Part shown: piece after piece, positions 9,028-17,368 of the stretch
How positions within the stretch are numbered: the stretch's first letter is position 1
How the letters are laid out: each line of letters starts with the position of its first letter
Source of the DNA: Herbaspirillum sp. ST 5-3
Lineage (GTDB): Bacteria; Pseudomonadota; Gammaproteobacteria; Burkholderiales; Burkholderiaceae_D
Assembly: GCF_004804275.1 (NCBI RefSeq)
Contig: NZ_STGI01000015.1
Span: forward strand, 79,903-143,902
Length of the DNA: 64,000 bases
Reading direction: 5' to 3'
Program-made: the position numbers and the translations under genes
The notes under the pieces: generated by a model
The model's database searches: none
Seen by the model: only the letters and a program-made list of their open reading frames with translations
Told to the model about the DNA's origin: nothing

Positions 9028-10071
9028 ATGAATCACCTCGAATCGCAGCTCAGTTATCCTCTTGGCAATGCACTCCCGGCACCGGGCACCGTTCAGGAAG
9101 TCGCCCCCGGCGTTTTGTGGCTGCGCATGGGACTGCCGTTTGCGCTCGACCACATCAATCTGTGGCTGGTCCGGGATGATGCCGGCTGGACGGTTGTCGA
9201 TTGCGGCATTGCCACCGAAGCAACGCGCACGTCCTGGGAAACGATCTTTGCGTCGCATCTGGACGGCTTGCCGATCGTGCGCGTGATCGCCACGCATTGC
9301 CATCCGGACCATGTCGGCTTGTCCGAGTGGCTGTGCAAGCGCTGGAACGCGCCCTTGTGGATGACGACCGGCGAATACGGCTTTGCGCGCATGATGTCGG
9401 CCTCGCTGCCCGGCGCCGACGGCGTGGCGGCACTGCCGCACTTCCAGCGCCACGGCCTGACCGATCCGGAAATGATCGAGCAACTGCAAAACCGCAAGAG
9501 CTATTATCCGTCGCTGGTGCCGGCCGTGCCGGCGTCCTATCACCGCATGCAGGACAAGCAGGTATTGCGCATCGGCGATCATGCCTGGCGCGTGATCACC
9601 GGTTTCGGCCATGCACCGGAACATGCATCCCTGTATTGCGCAGACCTGAACATACTGATTTCGGGCGACATGGTCCTGCCGCGCATTTCAACCAATGTGT
9701 CGGTCTTCGCCATCGAACCGGAATCCAATCCGGTGCAGCAATATCTCGACTCGCTCGAGAAATACCACGACCTGCCGGACGACACGCTGGTGCTGCCTTC
9801 GCATGGCAAGCCGTTTCGCGGACTGCATACGCGCATCGGCCAGTTGAATGACCATCATCGCGAGCGCCTGGCGGAGGTAGTGCAGGCCTGCGCGGTGCCG
9901 CAGTCGGCAGCGGACATCGTACCCATCATGTTCAAGCGGAAACTGGACGCGCACCAACTGACCTTTGCCATGGGTGAAGCGCTCGCGCATCTGCACAAGC
10001 TCTGGTTCGACGGCATGCTGGCGCGCGAAACCGGCAGCGACGGCATCATCCGCTTCCGCCTGCGCGGCTGA
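9028..10071 (+). CDS. MBL-fold metallo-hydrolase
   Basis: 347 residues. The metal motif is THCHPDHVGL (H90, H92, D94, H95) after the strand WTVVDCG; later ligands are in GFGHAPEHASL and LPSHGKP. The C-terminal about 80 residues, ending in a winged-helix-like LAHLHKLWFDGML region, match the extended metallo-hydrolase class related to lactamase-like thioesterases. It probably hydrolyses a thioester or other ester. The ATG at 9028 begins the fold; the SD is weak. Divergence from liuR across a LiuR box links it to acyl-CoA catabolism, but this is inferred. Confidence 0.88.
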   Translation: MNHLESQLSYPLGNALPAPGTVQEVAPGVLWLRMGLPFALDHINLWLVRDDAGWTVVDCGIATEATRTSWETIFASHLDGLPIVRVIATHCHPDHVGLSEWLCKRWNAPLWMTTGEYGFARMMSASLPGADGVAALPHFQRHGLTDPEMIEQLQNRKSYYPSLVPAVPASYHRMQDKQVLRIGDHAWRVITGFGHAPEHASLYCADLNILISGDMVLPRISTNVSVFAIEPESNPVQQYLDSLEKYHDLPDDTLVLPSHGKPFRGLHTRIGQLNDHHRERLAEVVQACAVPQSAADIVPIMFKRKLDAHQLTFAMGEALAHLHKLWFDGMLARETGSDGIIRFRLRG

Positions 10072-10096
10072 CAACAGACGGATCGTTCCCCCTCCC

Positions 10097-10140
10097 GAAG
10101 ACCTGCGCCATGCACGCGGCGCAGATCTTCATCGATCTTT
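10097..10140 (+). terminator. Probable terminator after the metallo-hydrolase
   Basis: GAAGA-C-CTGCGCC pairs with GGCGCAG-A-TCTTC (one mismatch, 8-nt loop). A T-rich tail ATCGATCTTTTCTTCC follows. It starts 25 nt after the stop codon at 10071. Confidence 0.55.
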
Positions 10141-10304
10141 TCTTCCTCCGGACCGATTTTTTCCCGCACTGATATCACTCGCGCCTGTCAAACTTGACTG
10201 ATTTTGTCAATTATGTGTTACCTTCACTGAACACATCTGGTCACAAGAAGTTCCTTTCATCGAGAGACTGACTGTCAATGGATGACATGGAATAGTGCGC
10301 GGTC

Positions 10305-10709
10305 ATGAATCCATCAATTGAACGAGAAGGTTTTAGTGAACGGCTGCAGCTCGCTCTGCGCAATGCCGATTACTCTCCCGACAGCCCGACCCAACTGGCG
10401 CGGGAATTCAACATCCGCTTTGAAGGCCGCCCGATCACGGTGCATGCCGCGCGCAAGTGGTTGGTCGGCGAAGCCATTCCCACGCAGGAAAAACTGCGTG
10501 CGCTGGCCCAGTGGCTCGGGGTGCCGGCCGAATGGCTGCGTTTCGGCGGCACTGAAACCCACACCACTGTGGACGCCCCAGGAAGCCCGGCGCGCTTTGA
10601 ATCGGCCGACGTCAAGCTGATCGCCGACCTGCAGCGCCTGGACGACCACCACCAGGCCATTGCGCGCGACTTCATTCGCATGCTGGTGCGCATGCAACGC
10701 CAGAAATAA
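10305..10709 (+). CDS. Small helix-turn-helix transcriptional regulator
   Basis: 134 residues with a lambda-repressor-like N-terminal domain. SPTQLAREFNIRF, VHAARKWLVGEAIP and QEKLRALAQWLGVPAEWLRFG outline the HTH and following helices (about 25-85), and the tail QRLDDHHQAIARDFIRMLVRMQ is helical. No ligand domain is visible. It stands alone on the plus strand. An AT-rich region upstream carries TTGAC/GTCAA arms 7 nt apart (10194-10210), a possible self-operator or promoter. Targets unknown. Confidence 0.75.
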   Translation: MNPSIEREGFSERLQLALRNADYSPDSPTQLAREFNIRFEGRPITVHAARKWLVGEAIPTQEKLRALAQWLGVPAEWLRFGGTETHTTVDAPGSPARFESADVKLIADLQRLDDHHQAIARDFIRMLVRMQRQK

Positions 10710-10713
10710 TCGC

Positions 10714-11511
10714 CTAGGAACCACCCAGGGCCCGCAGATACCGCAAGCCGGCGATCGCACGGCTGCCGTACCAGGACATCATTTCGCCGTCGAGCAGCTG
10801 GACCGGCTTGCCGATCTGCTTCTCCAGGGCATCGACATGCGCCTCGGTGAAACGATACGGCTCGCTCGACAGCAGCACGCCGTCAATCGATTGCACCAGC
10901 GCATCCGACCATTCGAAGCTCGGATAACGGGCGGTCGTACCGGGCGCATTCCAGCATTGCCAGCCGATCTCCGCCATCATGTTCGCGATATAGGTATCGC
11001 GCGAAACGGTCATCCACGGGTCTTTCCAGATGCAGTAGAGCATGGTTTGCGGCGGCTCCTTCGGCGTCGCCCGCAATGCCGCATATTCCTGCTCGAATGC
11101 CGCGCACAGGGCTTCCGCCGCCGGCTCGACGCGAAAGATGCCGCCGATCAGTCGAAACAGCGCAAGATTGTCCCGTGGCGTCAGCGGATGCGTGACGATG
11201 ACATGCGGAACAAACTGCGCGAGGACATCAACCGAGGATTTCTCGTTCTCATCGATGTTCACGATCAGATGCGTCGGCGCAAGCTTGCGGATCTTGGCTA
11301 TGTTGACGTCCTTGGTGCCGCCGATTTTCGGAATATTGCGCACGATGTCGGCCGGATGCACGCAGAATCCCGTGCGTCCGACCAGCCAGGGCGCGAGCCC
11401 GAGCTCGCACAGCAATTCGGTGATCGAAGGCACCAGCGACACGATGCGCGGCGTCGAGGACGGCGCAATCGGCCGATGCTCGACACCCAGCGCGTCAAGC
11501 CACCCGCTCAA
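10714..11511 (-). CDS. Cobalamin/metal-complex-binding protein (BtuF-like)
   Basis: 265 residues from a TTG start at 11511 that overlaps the upstream SDR stop (TTGA). The fold is the helical-backbone metal receptor: IVSLVPSITELLCELG begins domain 1, then WLVGRTGFCVHP, a DENEKSSVDVL helix, and C-terminal SEPYRFTEAHVDALEKQIG. There is no signal peptide, unlike periplasmic BtuF, so this belongs to the cytoplasmic members often annotated cobalamin-binding protein. No ATG fits the fold start, so the TTG is chosen on position and coupling. Ligand unproven. Confidence 0.72.
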   Translation of the reverse strand: MSGWLDALGVEHRPIAPSSTPRIVSLVPSITELLCELGLAPWLVGRTGFCVHPADIVRNIPKIGGTKDVNIAKIRKLAPTHLIVNIDENEKSSVDVLAQFVPHVIVTHPLTPRDNLALFRLIGGIFRVEPAAEALCAAFEQEYAALRATPKEPPQTMLYCIWKDPWMTVSRDTYIANMMAEIGWQCWNAPGTTARYPSFEWSDALVQSIDGVLLSSEPYRFTEAHVDALEKQIGKPVQLLDGEMMSWYGSRAIAGLRYLRALGGS

Positions 11512-12284
11512 TTGCGCCCCTTGTGCGGCGCGTTGGCAAAGGCAAGGTCGAACAGCCAGTTCGGCAGCGCCCGCACCAGTTTCGCCGCAATGCTCATCTG
11601 CCACGGAAGCACGATCGAGCTGACGCCCGCATCGATGGCAGCAGCGGCCTTGGCGGCGAATTTATCCACCGGCATCAGGAACGGCATCCGGTACTTGTTG
11701 ATTCGCGTCATCGGGGTATCGATGAAACCGGGAGCAATCGTCACTACCCGGATGCCGCTCTTCTTCATTTCCACGCGCAAGGACTCGCAATAGCTGATGA
11801 CCGCCGCTTTCGACGCGCTGTAGGCCTCCACGCCCGGAAGGCCGCGCACGCCGGCGATGCTGGCAATGCCGACCAGGCGGCAGTCGCGACTGCCCGATCT
11901 GGCCTGTTCCTTCATGGCGCCGATGAACGACGAGAAGGTCGCGACCGTGGCGGTCACATTGGTGGCGAAGATCCGCTCAAACACCGGAAGGTCTTCGGCG
12001 TATTCGGTCAAGGTGCCCTGGGATATCCCGGCGTTGGCAATGACGATATCGGCACCGCCCGCTGTCCTGATGAAATGCGCCGCCGCATCGGCCAGCGCAC
12101 CGTGGTCGGTGACGTCGAGCGCATACAGTTGATGGCGCTCCGGATTGGGCAGGCTGGCGGCCAGTGCTTCCAGCATGGGGCGGCGTCGCGCGGCCAGGCC
12201 GAGCGTTGCGCCTTGTGCAGCATAGTGGCGTGCAAGTGCGGCGCCAATGCCGCTGGATGCCCCGGTGATGAATACGCGCTTCAT
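11508..12284 (-). CDS. SDR family oxidoreductase
   Basis: 258 residues. VFITGASSGIGAAL binds the cofactor, IANAGIS is the NNAG equivalent, and YSASKAAVISY holds the catalytic Tyr and Lys. The C-terminal region MPFLMPVDKFAAKAAAAIDAG is like that of short SDRs with possible membrane association. It overlaps the BtuF-like gene by four bases, so the two are co-translated. It begins just after the dsbA terminator and so should have its own promoter in the roughly 50 bp between. Substrate unknown. Confidence 0.87.
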   Translation of the reverse strand: MKRVFITGASSGIGAALARHYAAQGATLGLAARRRPMLEALAASLPNPERHQLYALDVTDHGALADAAAHFIRTAGGADIVIANAGISQGTLTEYAEDLPVFERIFATNVTATVATFSSFIGAMKEQARSGSRDCRLVGIASIAGVRGLPGVEAYSASKAAVISYCESLRVEMKKSGIRVVTIAPGFIDTPMTRINKYRMPFLMPVDKFAAKAAAAIDAGVSSIVLPWQMSIAAKLVRALPNWLFDLAFANAPHKGRN

Positions 12285-12330
12285 AAGTGTCTCAATTCTC
12301 CTTTGTTTTCTTTTTTGGATGCTGCCCTGG

Positions 12331-12364
12331 AAATAAAAAAGTCCGTCCTCTCGCGAGGACGGAC
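12331..12364 (-). terminator. Rho-independent terminator after dsbA
   Basis: A perfect 10-bp stem, GTCCGTCCTC with GAGGACGGAC and a 4-nt loop, is followed on the minus strand by TTTTTTATTT. It lies about 35 bp past the dsbA stop and closes the argS-SPOR-dsbA run. Confidence 0.92.
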
Positions 12365-12397
12365 CAGCAGTGTAATACGTTGCGGCTTGACTGCTCT

Positions 12398-13105
12398 TTA
12401 TTTGCTCTTCTTCGCAGCGGCGGGCGCTGTTGCCGAACCGTTCTTTTCCTTCGCCACTTTCGCCACCAGCGCATCCATCACTTGCAGCGTCCCTTCGAAC
12501 AGCACCGACTCCGGACGATTGCCCATGCTGGCGCCGACGATGGACGGCGAGGTCAGGAAGCGGCCGTCGATGGCCACCAGCGGCACGCCGTCGACCTGAT
12601 AGTCTCCCTGCAGCTGCGCAGCGCGGCGGGCCTTGCTTTGCACACCGAAGGAATTGTAGACGTCGAGAAACTTTTTCTTGTCGATGCCGTTCTTGGCAAC
12701 GAAATCGGCGATCGCGTTATCGGTGTCGAGACGTTGGTGCTGCACGTGGATGGCGTTGAAGACCTTGACATGCAGCTCGTCCACCTTGCCCATGGCTTCC
12801 AGCGCGTAATACAGCTTCTGCTGCGGGATCATGGAATCGCGGAAGGCAACGGGCACACGCTTGAACACGATGTTGTCGCCCTGCTTCTTCACCCACTCCT
12901 CCAAATCCGGCTCGAAGGCGTTGCAGTGCGGGCAGGAATACCAGAAGAACTCGCTGACTTCGACCTTCTTGCCGGAATCGGTCTGCTGCGGCTTGTCGAG
13001 CGTGCGATAGTCGACGCCATTCTGCGGATTGTTCGGCGCAGCGCTTGCGCCGATGGCAACCAGGCCCAGCGTCAGTGCTGCCAGTGCATGTTTAAGAAAA
13101 CGCAT
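12398..13105 (-). CDS. dsbA: Thiol:disulfide interchange protein DsbA
   Basis: 235 residues. A signal peptide (MRFLKHALAALTLGLVAIGA, cut after SA about residue 22) leads a thioredoxin-fold domain with active site CPHC (C58-C61) in FFWYSCPHCNAF and a cis-Pro loop GVPLVAIDGRF. It introduces disulfides into exported proteins and is re-oxidised by DsbB, which is not seen here. The C-terminus is a low-complexity Lys/Ala tail. It is the last gene after argS and the SPOR protein, 27 bp downstream, and ends at a strong terminator. Confidence 0.95.
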   Translation of the reverse strand: MRFLKHALAALTLGLVAIGASAAPNNPQNGVDYRTLDKPQQTDSGKKVEVSEFFWYSCPHCNAFEPDLEEWVKKQGDNIVFKRVPVAFRDSMIPQQKLYYALEAMGKVDELHVKVFNAIHVQHQRLDTDNAIADFVAKNGIDKKKFLDVYNSFGVQSKARRAAQLQGDYQVDGVPLVAIDGRFLTSPSIVGASMGNRPESVLFEGTLQVMDALVAKVAKEKNGSATAPAAAKKSK

Positions 13106-13132
13106 ATGCTTCCTTTTTTCTTGGTGAAATAA

Positions 13133-13768
13133 CTATTTCGCGATGCGCACCACCGCCGCATCGACGCCGTTGTCAGACAGTTTGCCCCGGACCTTGTTCA
13201 TCGCATCGAGTTGCGTGAACGGACCGACGCGGACCCGGTACAGGACGCCGTTTTCCGACTGGCGCTCGGATACCTTGGCCTCCACGCCTTGCAATGCGAG
13301 TTTGGCGCGCATGCTTTCGGCATCAGCCTGTTCGCGGAACGCGCCCGCCTGCAGGAAATAGGTCCACTTGTCTTCTGCGCCATCCGCCTTGGCCTCGGCA
13401 TCCGCTTTCTTCGCCTTGTCGGACGACGCCTCGACCACCGGCGCCTTGCTGTCCAGCTTGGGATCGACCTTCACGACTTCCGCTTTCTTGTCCGGCTGCG
13501 GTGCGGCGGTGTTTTCCGGCGGCGTTTCCTTCATGAAGTCCTTTGCCGCGTCCTTCGCGGCAGCCTTGTTGCCATACAAGGGCTTGTTCGGATCGCCGAT
13601 CTGGCCGGCGGTCGGCTCGGCGGTCTTCTGCCTGCCGAACTTGTCGGTGAACGGCACCGGCGTCTTGTTGATGGTGACCGCCACGCCGAGCGCGATTCCA
13701 AGACCGATGATCAAGCCGATGATGATGCCTAAAATCGTCCCGCCCTGTTGCCTGTTGTACTTGTGCAT
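13133..13768 (-). CDS. SPOR-domain membrane protein (FtsN-like)
   Basis: 211 residues: a short cytoplasmic N-terminus, one TM helix (about 10-32, GTILGIIIGLIIGLGIALGV), a Pro/Lys/Ala-rich periplasmic linker, and a C-terminal SPOR domain (about 134-211) with WTYFLQAGAFREQADAE and YRVRVGPF. SPOR domains bind septal peptidoglycan lacking stem peptides, so a division-site role is likely. It lies 20 bp after argS and 27 bp before dsbA, a layout frequent in Burkholderiales. Confidence 0.9.
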   Translation of the reverse strand: MHKYNRQQGGTILGIIIGLIIGLGIALGVAVTINKTPVPFTDKFGRQKTAEPTAGQIGDPNKPLYGNKAAAKDAAKDFMKETPPENTAAPQPDKKAEVVKVDPKLDSKAPVVEASSDKAKKADAEAKADGAEDKWTYFLQAGAFREQADAESMRAKLALQGVEAKVSERQSENGVLYRVRVGPFTQLDAMNKVRGKLSDNGVDAAVVRIAK

Positions 13769-13788
13769 ACGTCCTCAGTTACTTCATG

Positions 13789-15516
13789 TTACATGCGCGC
13801 CGGGGCAGATACCCCGATCAGCGCCAGCCCGTTACGCAAGACCTGACGCGTTGCATACATTAACGCAAGACGGGCCATTCTGGTGGACGCGTCGTCGACC
13901 AGCACCCGCTCGGCGTTGTAGTAGCTGTGCAGCTCGCCGGCCAGGTCGCGCAGATAGAACGCTACCTGATGCGGGCCGAGTTCGTCGAGTGCTTTCTGCA
14001 GCATTTCCGGATATTCGGCCAGCTTGGCCAGCAGGGCCGCCTCGCGCGGCGAAGTCAGCGCTGACAAATCGACACCCTTGAGCGTCGCTTCATCGCCGCC
14101 CCATTGCGCCATCACCGAGCAGATGCGCGCATGCGCGTACTGCACGTAGTACACCGGGTTTTCGTCCGATTGCGACAATGCGAGATCGACATCGAAAGTG
14201 AATTCGGTATCGGCTTTGCGCGAGATGAGGAAGAAGCGCACCGCGTCGCGTCCGCGCGTAAGGTCGCGTTCGCCGTTCTCGTCCTTTGCGTCGCCGGCCG
14301 ACCATTCGATCAGGTCGCGCACCGTCACATAGGAGCCGGCGCGCTTGGAAATCTTGACTTCCTCGCCGTTCTTCATCACGGTGACCATCTTGTGCAGCAC
14401 GTAGTCGGGATAGCCCTCGGGGATGCCGAGGTCGACAGCCTGCAGACCCGCGCGCACGCGCGCGATGGTGCCGTGATGGTCGCTGCCCTGCACGTTGATC
14501 ACCTTGCCGTAACCGCGCTGCCACTTGGTGATGTGATAGGCGACGTCCGGCACGAAGTAGGTGTAGGAGCCGTCCGACTTCTTCATCACGCGGTCCTTGT
14601 CGTCGCCGTAATCGGTGGTGCGCAGCCACAGCGCGCCGTCCAGCTCGTAGGTCTTGCCGGCCTTGACCAGCGCATTGACCGCGGCCTCCACCCTGCCGTC
14701 GTGGTACAGCGAGGATTCGAGGTAGTAGTTGTCGAACTTGACGCCGAATGCCTGCAGATCGAGGTCCTGCTCGCGGCGCAGGTAGGCAACCGAGAACATG
14801 CGGATCGATTCGAGGTCGTTGGCGTCGCCGGTCGCGGTGACCGGCTTGCCGTCGCTGGCGGCCACGGTTTTCTTCGCCAGGAAATCGGCGGCGATGTCGG
14901 CGATGTAGTCGCCGTTGTAGGCCGATTCCGGCCAGTGTTCGTCGCCCGGCTTCAGGCCGCGTGCGCGCGCCTGCACCGAGTAGGCGAGATTGCCGATCTG
15001 GGCACCCGCGTCGTTGTAGTAGAACTCGCGCGTGACCGCATAGCCTTGCACTTCCAGCAGGGACGACAGCGCGTCGCCGAGCGCGCCCTGTCGCCCGTGA
15101 CCGACGTGCAGCGGTCCGGTCGGATTGGCGGACACGAATTCCACCATCACCTTCTTGCCGGCGCCGGCCGTGCTCTTGCCGAATTGCGCGCCTTCCTTGA
15201 AGATCGCATGGACCACCGCCTGCTTGGCGGCGGTCGCGATGCGCAGATTGATGAAGCCCGGGCCGGCGATGTCGGCAGTCTCGATCAGGTCGCCCTTGTT
15301 GGCGAGGACCGATGCGACGATGGCCTGCGCGAGTTCGCGCGGGTTCTTTTTCAGCGGCTTGGCCAGTTGCATCGCGATGTTGCAGGCGATGTCGCCGTGT
15401 GCCGGATCGCGCGGGCGTTCCAGCACCACGTTCGGTTGCAGATCCGTTCCGGCGACGATGGGTGCAAGCGCGGCCTGGAACAGGTCGATAATCTGTTGTT
15501 TTTGTGAAGCGAGCAT
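13789..15516 (-). CDS. argS: Arginyl-tRNA synthetase
   Basis: 575 residues from [13 protein letters not shown]. The class-I HIGH-type motif is HVGH (137-140) in [18 protein letters not shown]. The KMSKS region is replaced by [16 protein letters not shown], and a DALR anticodon-binding domain ends the protein ([10 protein letters not shown]...[22 protein letters not shown]). It charges tRNA-Arg. Upstream in-frame Met codons (to 15561) exist; the chosen ATG matches the N-terminus of relatives, although no clear SD precedes it. First gene of the argS-SPOR-dsbA run. Confidence 0.95.
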   Translation of the reverse strand: MLASQKQQIIDLFQAALAPIVAGTDLQPNVVLERPRDPAHGDIACNIAMQLAKPLKKNPRELAQAIVASVLANKGDLIETADIAGPGFINLRIATAAKQAVVHAIFKEGAQFGKSTAGAGKKVMVEFVSANPTGPLHVGHGRQGALGDALSSLLEVQGYAVTREFYYNDAGAQIGNLAYSVQARARGLKPGDEHWPESAYNGDYIADIAADFLAKKTVAASDGKPVTATGDANDLESIRMFSVAYLRREQDLDLQAFGVKFDNYYLESSLYHDGRVEAAVNALVKAGKTYELDGALWLRTTDYGDDKDRVMKKSDGSYTYFVPDVAYHITKWQRGYGKVINVQGSDHHGTIARVRAGLQAVDLGIPEGYPDYVLHKMVTVMKNGEEVKISKRAGSYVTVRDLIEWSAGDAKDENGERDLTRGRDAVRFFLISRKADTEFTFDVDLALSQSDENPVYYVQYAHARICSVMAQWGGDEATLKGVDLSALTSPREAALLAKLAEYPEMLQKALDELGPHQVAFYLRDLAGELHSYYNAERVLVDDASTRMARLALMYATRQVLRNGLALIGVSAPARM

Positions 15517-15600
15517 GGGATAAAAAATGATGGCATTAGTGGGTCGCCCCATGGCCATCATGTCAAATGTGAGGATGGGGAGAATTATACCGGCTCGCCC

Positions 15601-15999
15601 TCAATCTCCCAATTTGTCGCGGCACCAGGAACCGAGGAATCGTTCCATCTGAAATGCCGCCGGCATCCATGGTGATTCGGACAAGTTTTGCGAAAGCAAG
15701 TAAATATAAGTACAGGCGGCGAGGATTTCGCCGGATTCCAGTGTCACTTTGACTGCATCGCGCCGGTAATCTGCGCCCTCGAAAGTGTCGAGCGCATCGA
15801 TATCCTGCGCGGACACATCGAAATACAGCACGCCTTGCACCGTCTCGCCGGTCCTGGGCACCATGCCGGGATAGGTTTCGCCGCTGATCGCGAAGCGCGC
15901 GTGGCCGTCGAGCCGGGCCGGGATTGAGCGGTAGGCGCCGCGCACGACGCGCGTCCAGACCTGTGGAAACATCAGCGAGCCATAGGTGAAAACATGCAT
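15601..15999 (-). CDS. Gamma-glutamylcyclotransferase-family (AIG2-like) protein
   Basis: 132 residues. The family motif FTYGSLMFPQVW opens the protein (YGSL loop binding the gamma-glutamyl group) and the acidic region DALDTFEGADYRRDAVKV carries the candidate catalytic Glu. It probably cyclises a gamma-glutamyl amine or peptide; the exact substrate is not determinable. Its ATG lies one base after the stop of the diguanylate cyclase gene upstream, which suggests coupled translation without implying a shared function. Confidence 0.85.
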   Translation of the reverse strand: MHVFTYGSLMFPQVWTRVVRGAYRSIPARLDGHARFAISGETYPGMVPRTGETVQGVLYFDVSAQDIDALDTFEGADYRRDAVKVTLESGEILAACTYIYLLSQNLSESPWMPAAFQMERFLGSWCRDKLGD

Positions 16000-16000
16000 G

Positions 16001-17245
16001 CTAGTAATCCGCTCGCACCAAGGGAACGGTCTGATTCTCTTCGTACACCGCTACCCGATTCCGTCCCTGTTCCTTCGCGCGATAGAGCGCCGCGTCGGCG
16101 GCCGCGATCAATTCCGCCGGCAGCTCGTGCGCGACCGGCAGCATGGCCGCCACGCCGAAGCTGACCGTCACGCCCGGTCCGATACGCGAGGCGGCGTGGG
16201 GAATCTGCAGGTCGACGATCGCCTGCCGCATGCGTTCCGCAATGGCAGCGGCGTCCTCGGCCGCAACCCCGGGCAGCAGCGCCGCGAACTCTTCGCCGCC
16301 GAAGCGCGCCACCAGGTCGGTGGGCCGCTTCGGCACGGAGCGCAGTGCCGCGGCGATCCGTTTCAGGCAGTCGTCGCCCGCCGGATGGCCGTAGTGATCG
16401 TTGTAATTCTTGAAGAAGTCGACGTCGGCCAGCACCACCGCGACCGGCTTCGATTCGCGCCGCGCGCGGCTCCATTCGAGATGCAGGCGGCGGTCGAACT
16501 CACGGCGGTTGGCAATTTGCGTCATCTCATCTTCGGCCGAGATCTTCGCCAGCAGTTCCACGGCGTGGCTCAGCTCGTCATTGCGCTCGATTTCGCGCAT
16601 GCGCGCCAGGTAGGCGCGACGCTGATCCTGGTCCATCCTGAAATTGGCGATCAGGCTGATGGCAACGGCGGCCAGGCAGAACAGCAAGTTGTTGAACCTG
16701 ACTTCCGGCGTCAGGGCGCCGAAGCGGGTCAGGGTCAGCCCGTACAGGAGCGCCATCAGCATGGAGGTGATCAGCGCACTGCGAAAGCGCAGGTTCAGCA
16801 CGATGTTGCCAAACAACAGGATGAGTGTGATGCCGGTCTGGAAATGCGCCGCATTCGGATGTCTGCTGAGGCCGGCGATCCAGGGCATGCTGATGCCGGA
16901 CACGATCAGGGCCGCGGAAAGCAGCATTTCGCGCGCAAACGGACGCCGCAGCTTGTACACGAACCAGGTCGTCATCAGGAGAAACGGCACGACGACCAGG
17001 AAACGTATCGCCCACGCCTGCAGATAGGCGTCCGGCACCATGGCCGGATCGGTGAGCGCGAACGCGGAATACAAGAGCACCGCCGTCAGGCCGGTCTTGT
17101 ATATCCGGCGTTCGCGCATGCGATCCATCTCGGCCTGAAACGCGGCCTCGACCTTGCGCGGGAACTTGTAGCGATAGTTCCAGAAGCTGCGGTCGGCCTC
17201 GGATTGCGGCGCTGATTCGTCTTGCGTTAAAGAGTCGCGGGACAT
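16001..17245 (-). CDS. Membrane diguanylate cyclase (GGDEF)
   Basis: 414 residues. After a soluble N-terminal about 50 residues come roughly six TM helices (about 60-215), a short coiled coil, then a GGDEF domain (about 250-414). The active site reads GGEEF and an inhibitory I-site RPTD sits five residues upstream, so it should make c-di-GMP and feel product inhibition. The start MSRDSLTQDESAP at 17245 is preferred over an upstream Met at 17281. Its product could feed the riboswitch 2.4 kb away; signal specificity is unknown. Confidence 0.92.
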   Translation of the reverse strand: MSRDSLTQDESAPQSEADRSFWNYRYKFPRKVEAAFQAEMDRMRERRIYKTGLTAVLLYSAFALTDPAMVPDAYLQAWAIRFLVVVPFLLMTTWFVYKLRRPFAREMLLSAALIVSGISMPWIAGLSRHPNAAHFQTGITLILLFGNIVLNLRFRSALITSMLMALLYGLTLTRFGALTPEVRFNNLLFCLAAVAISLIANFRMDQDQRRAYLARMREIERNDELSHAVELLAKISAEDEMTQIANRREFDRRLHLEWSRARRESKPVAVVLADVDFFKNYNDHYGHPAGDDCLKRIAAALRSVPKRPTDLVARFGGEEFAALLPGVAAEDAAAIAERMRQAIVDLQIPHAASRIGPGVTVSFGVAAMLPVAHELPAELIAAADAALYRAKEQGRNRVAVYEENQTVPLVRADY

Positions 17246-17368
17246 GGTTCTTTCCAGCCGTTCCGCGCGGTCGGGCCGCAACGGCGTTAACAGAAATTGC
17301 AGGCTTGCTCCAACAGCTTAGTCTTCAGCACGCGGCGCGTCCAGTTCGAGCCGATGCGATTCAATTGC

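Noticed and set aside
10194..10210. TTGAC...GTCAA as a third FNR box
   Set aside because: Arms are 7 nt apart, not 4; kept only as a possible local operator for the small HTH gene.
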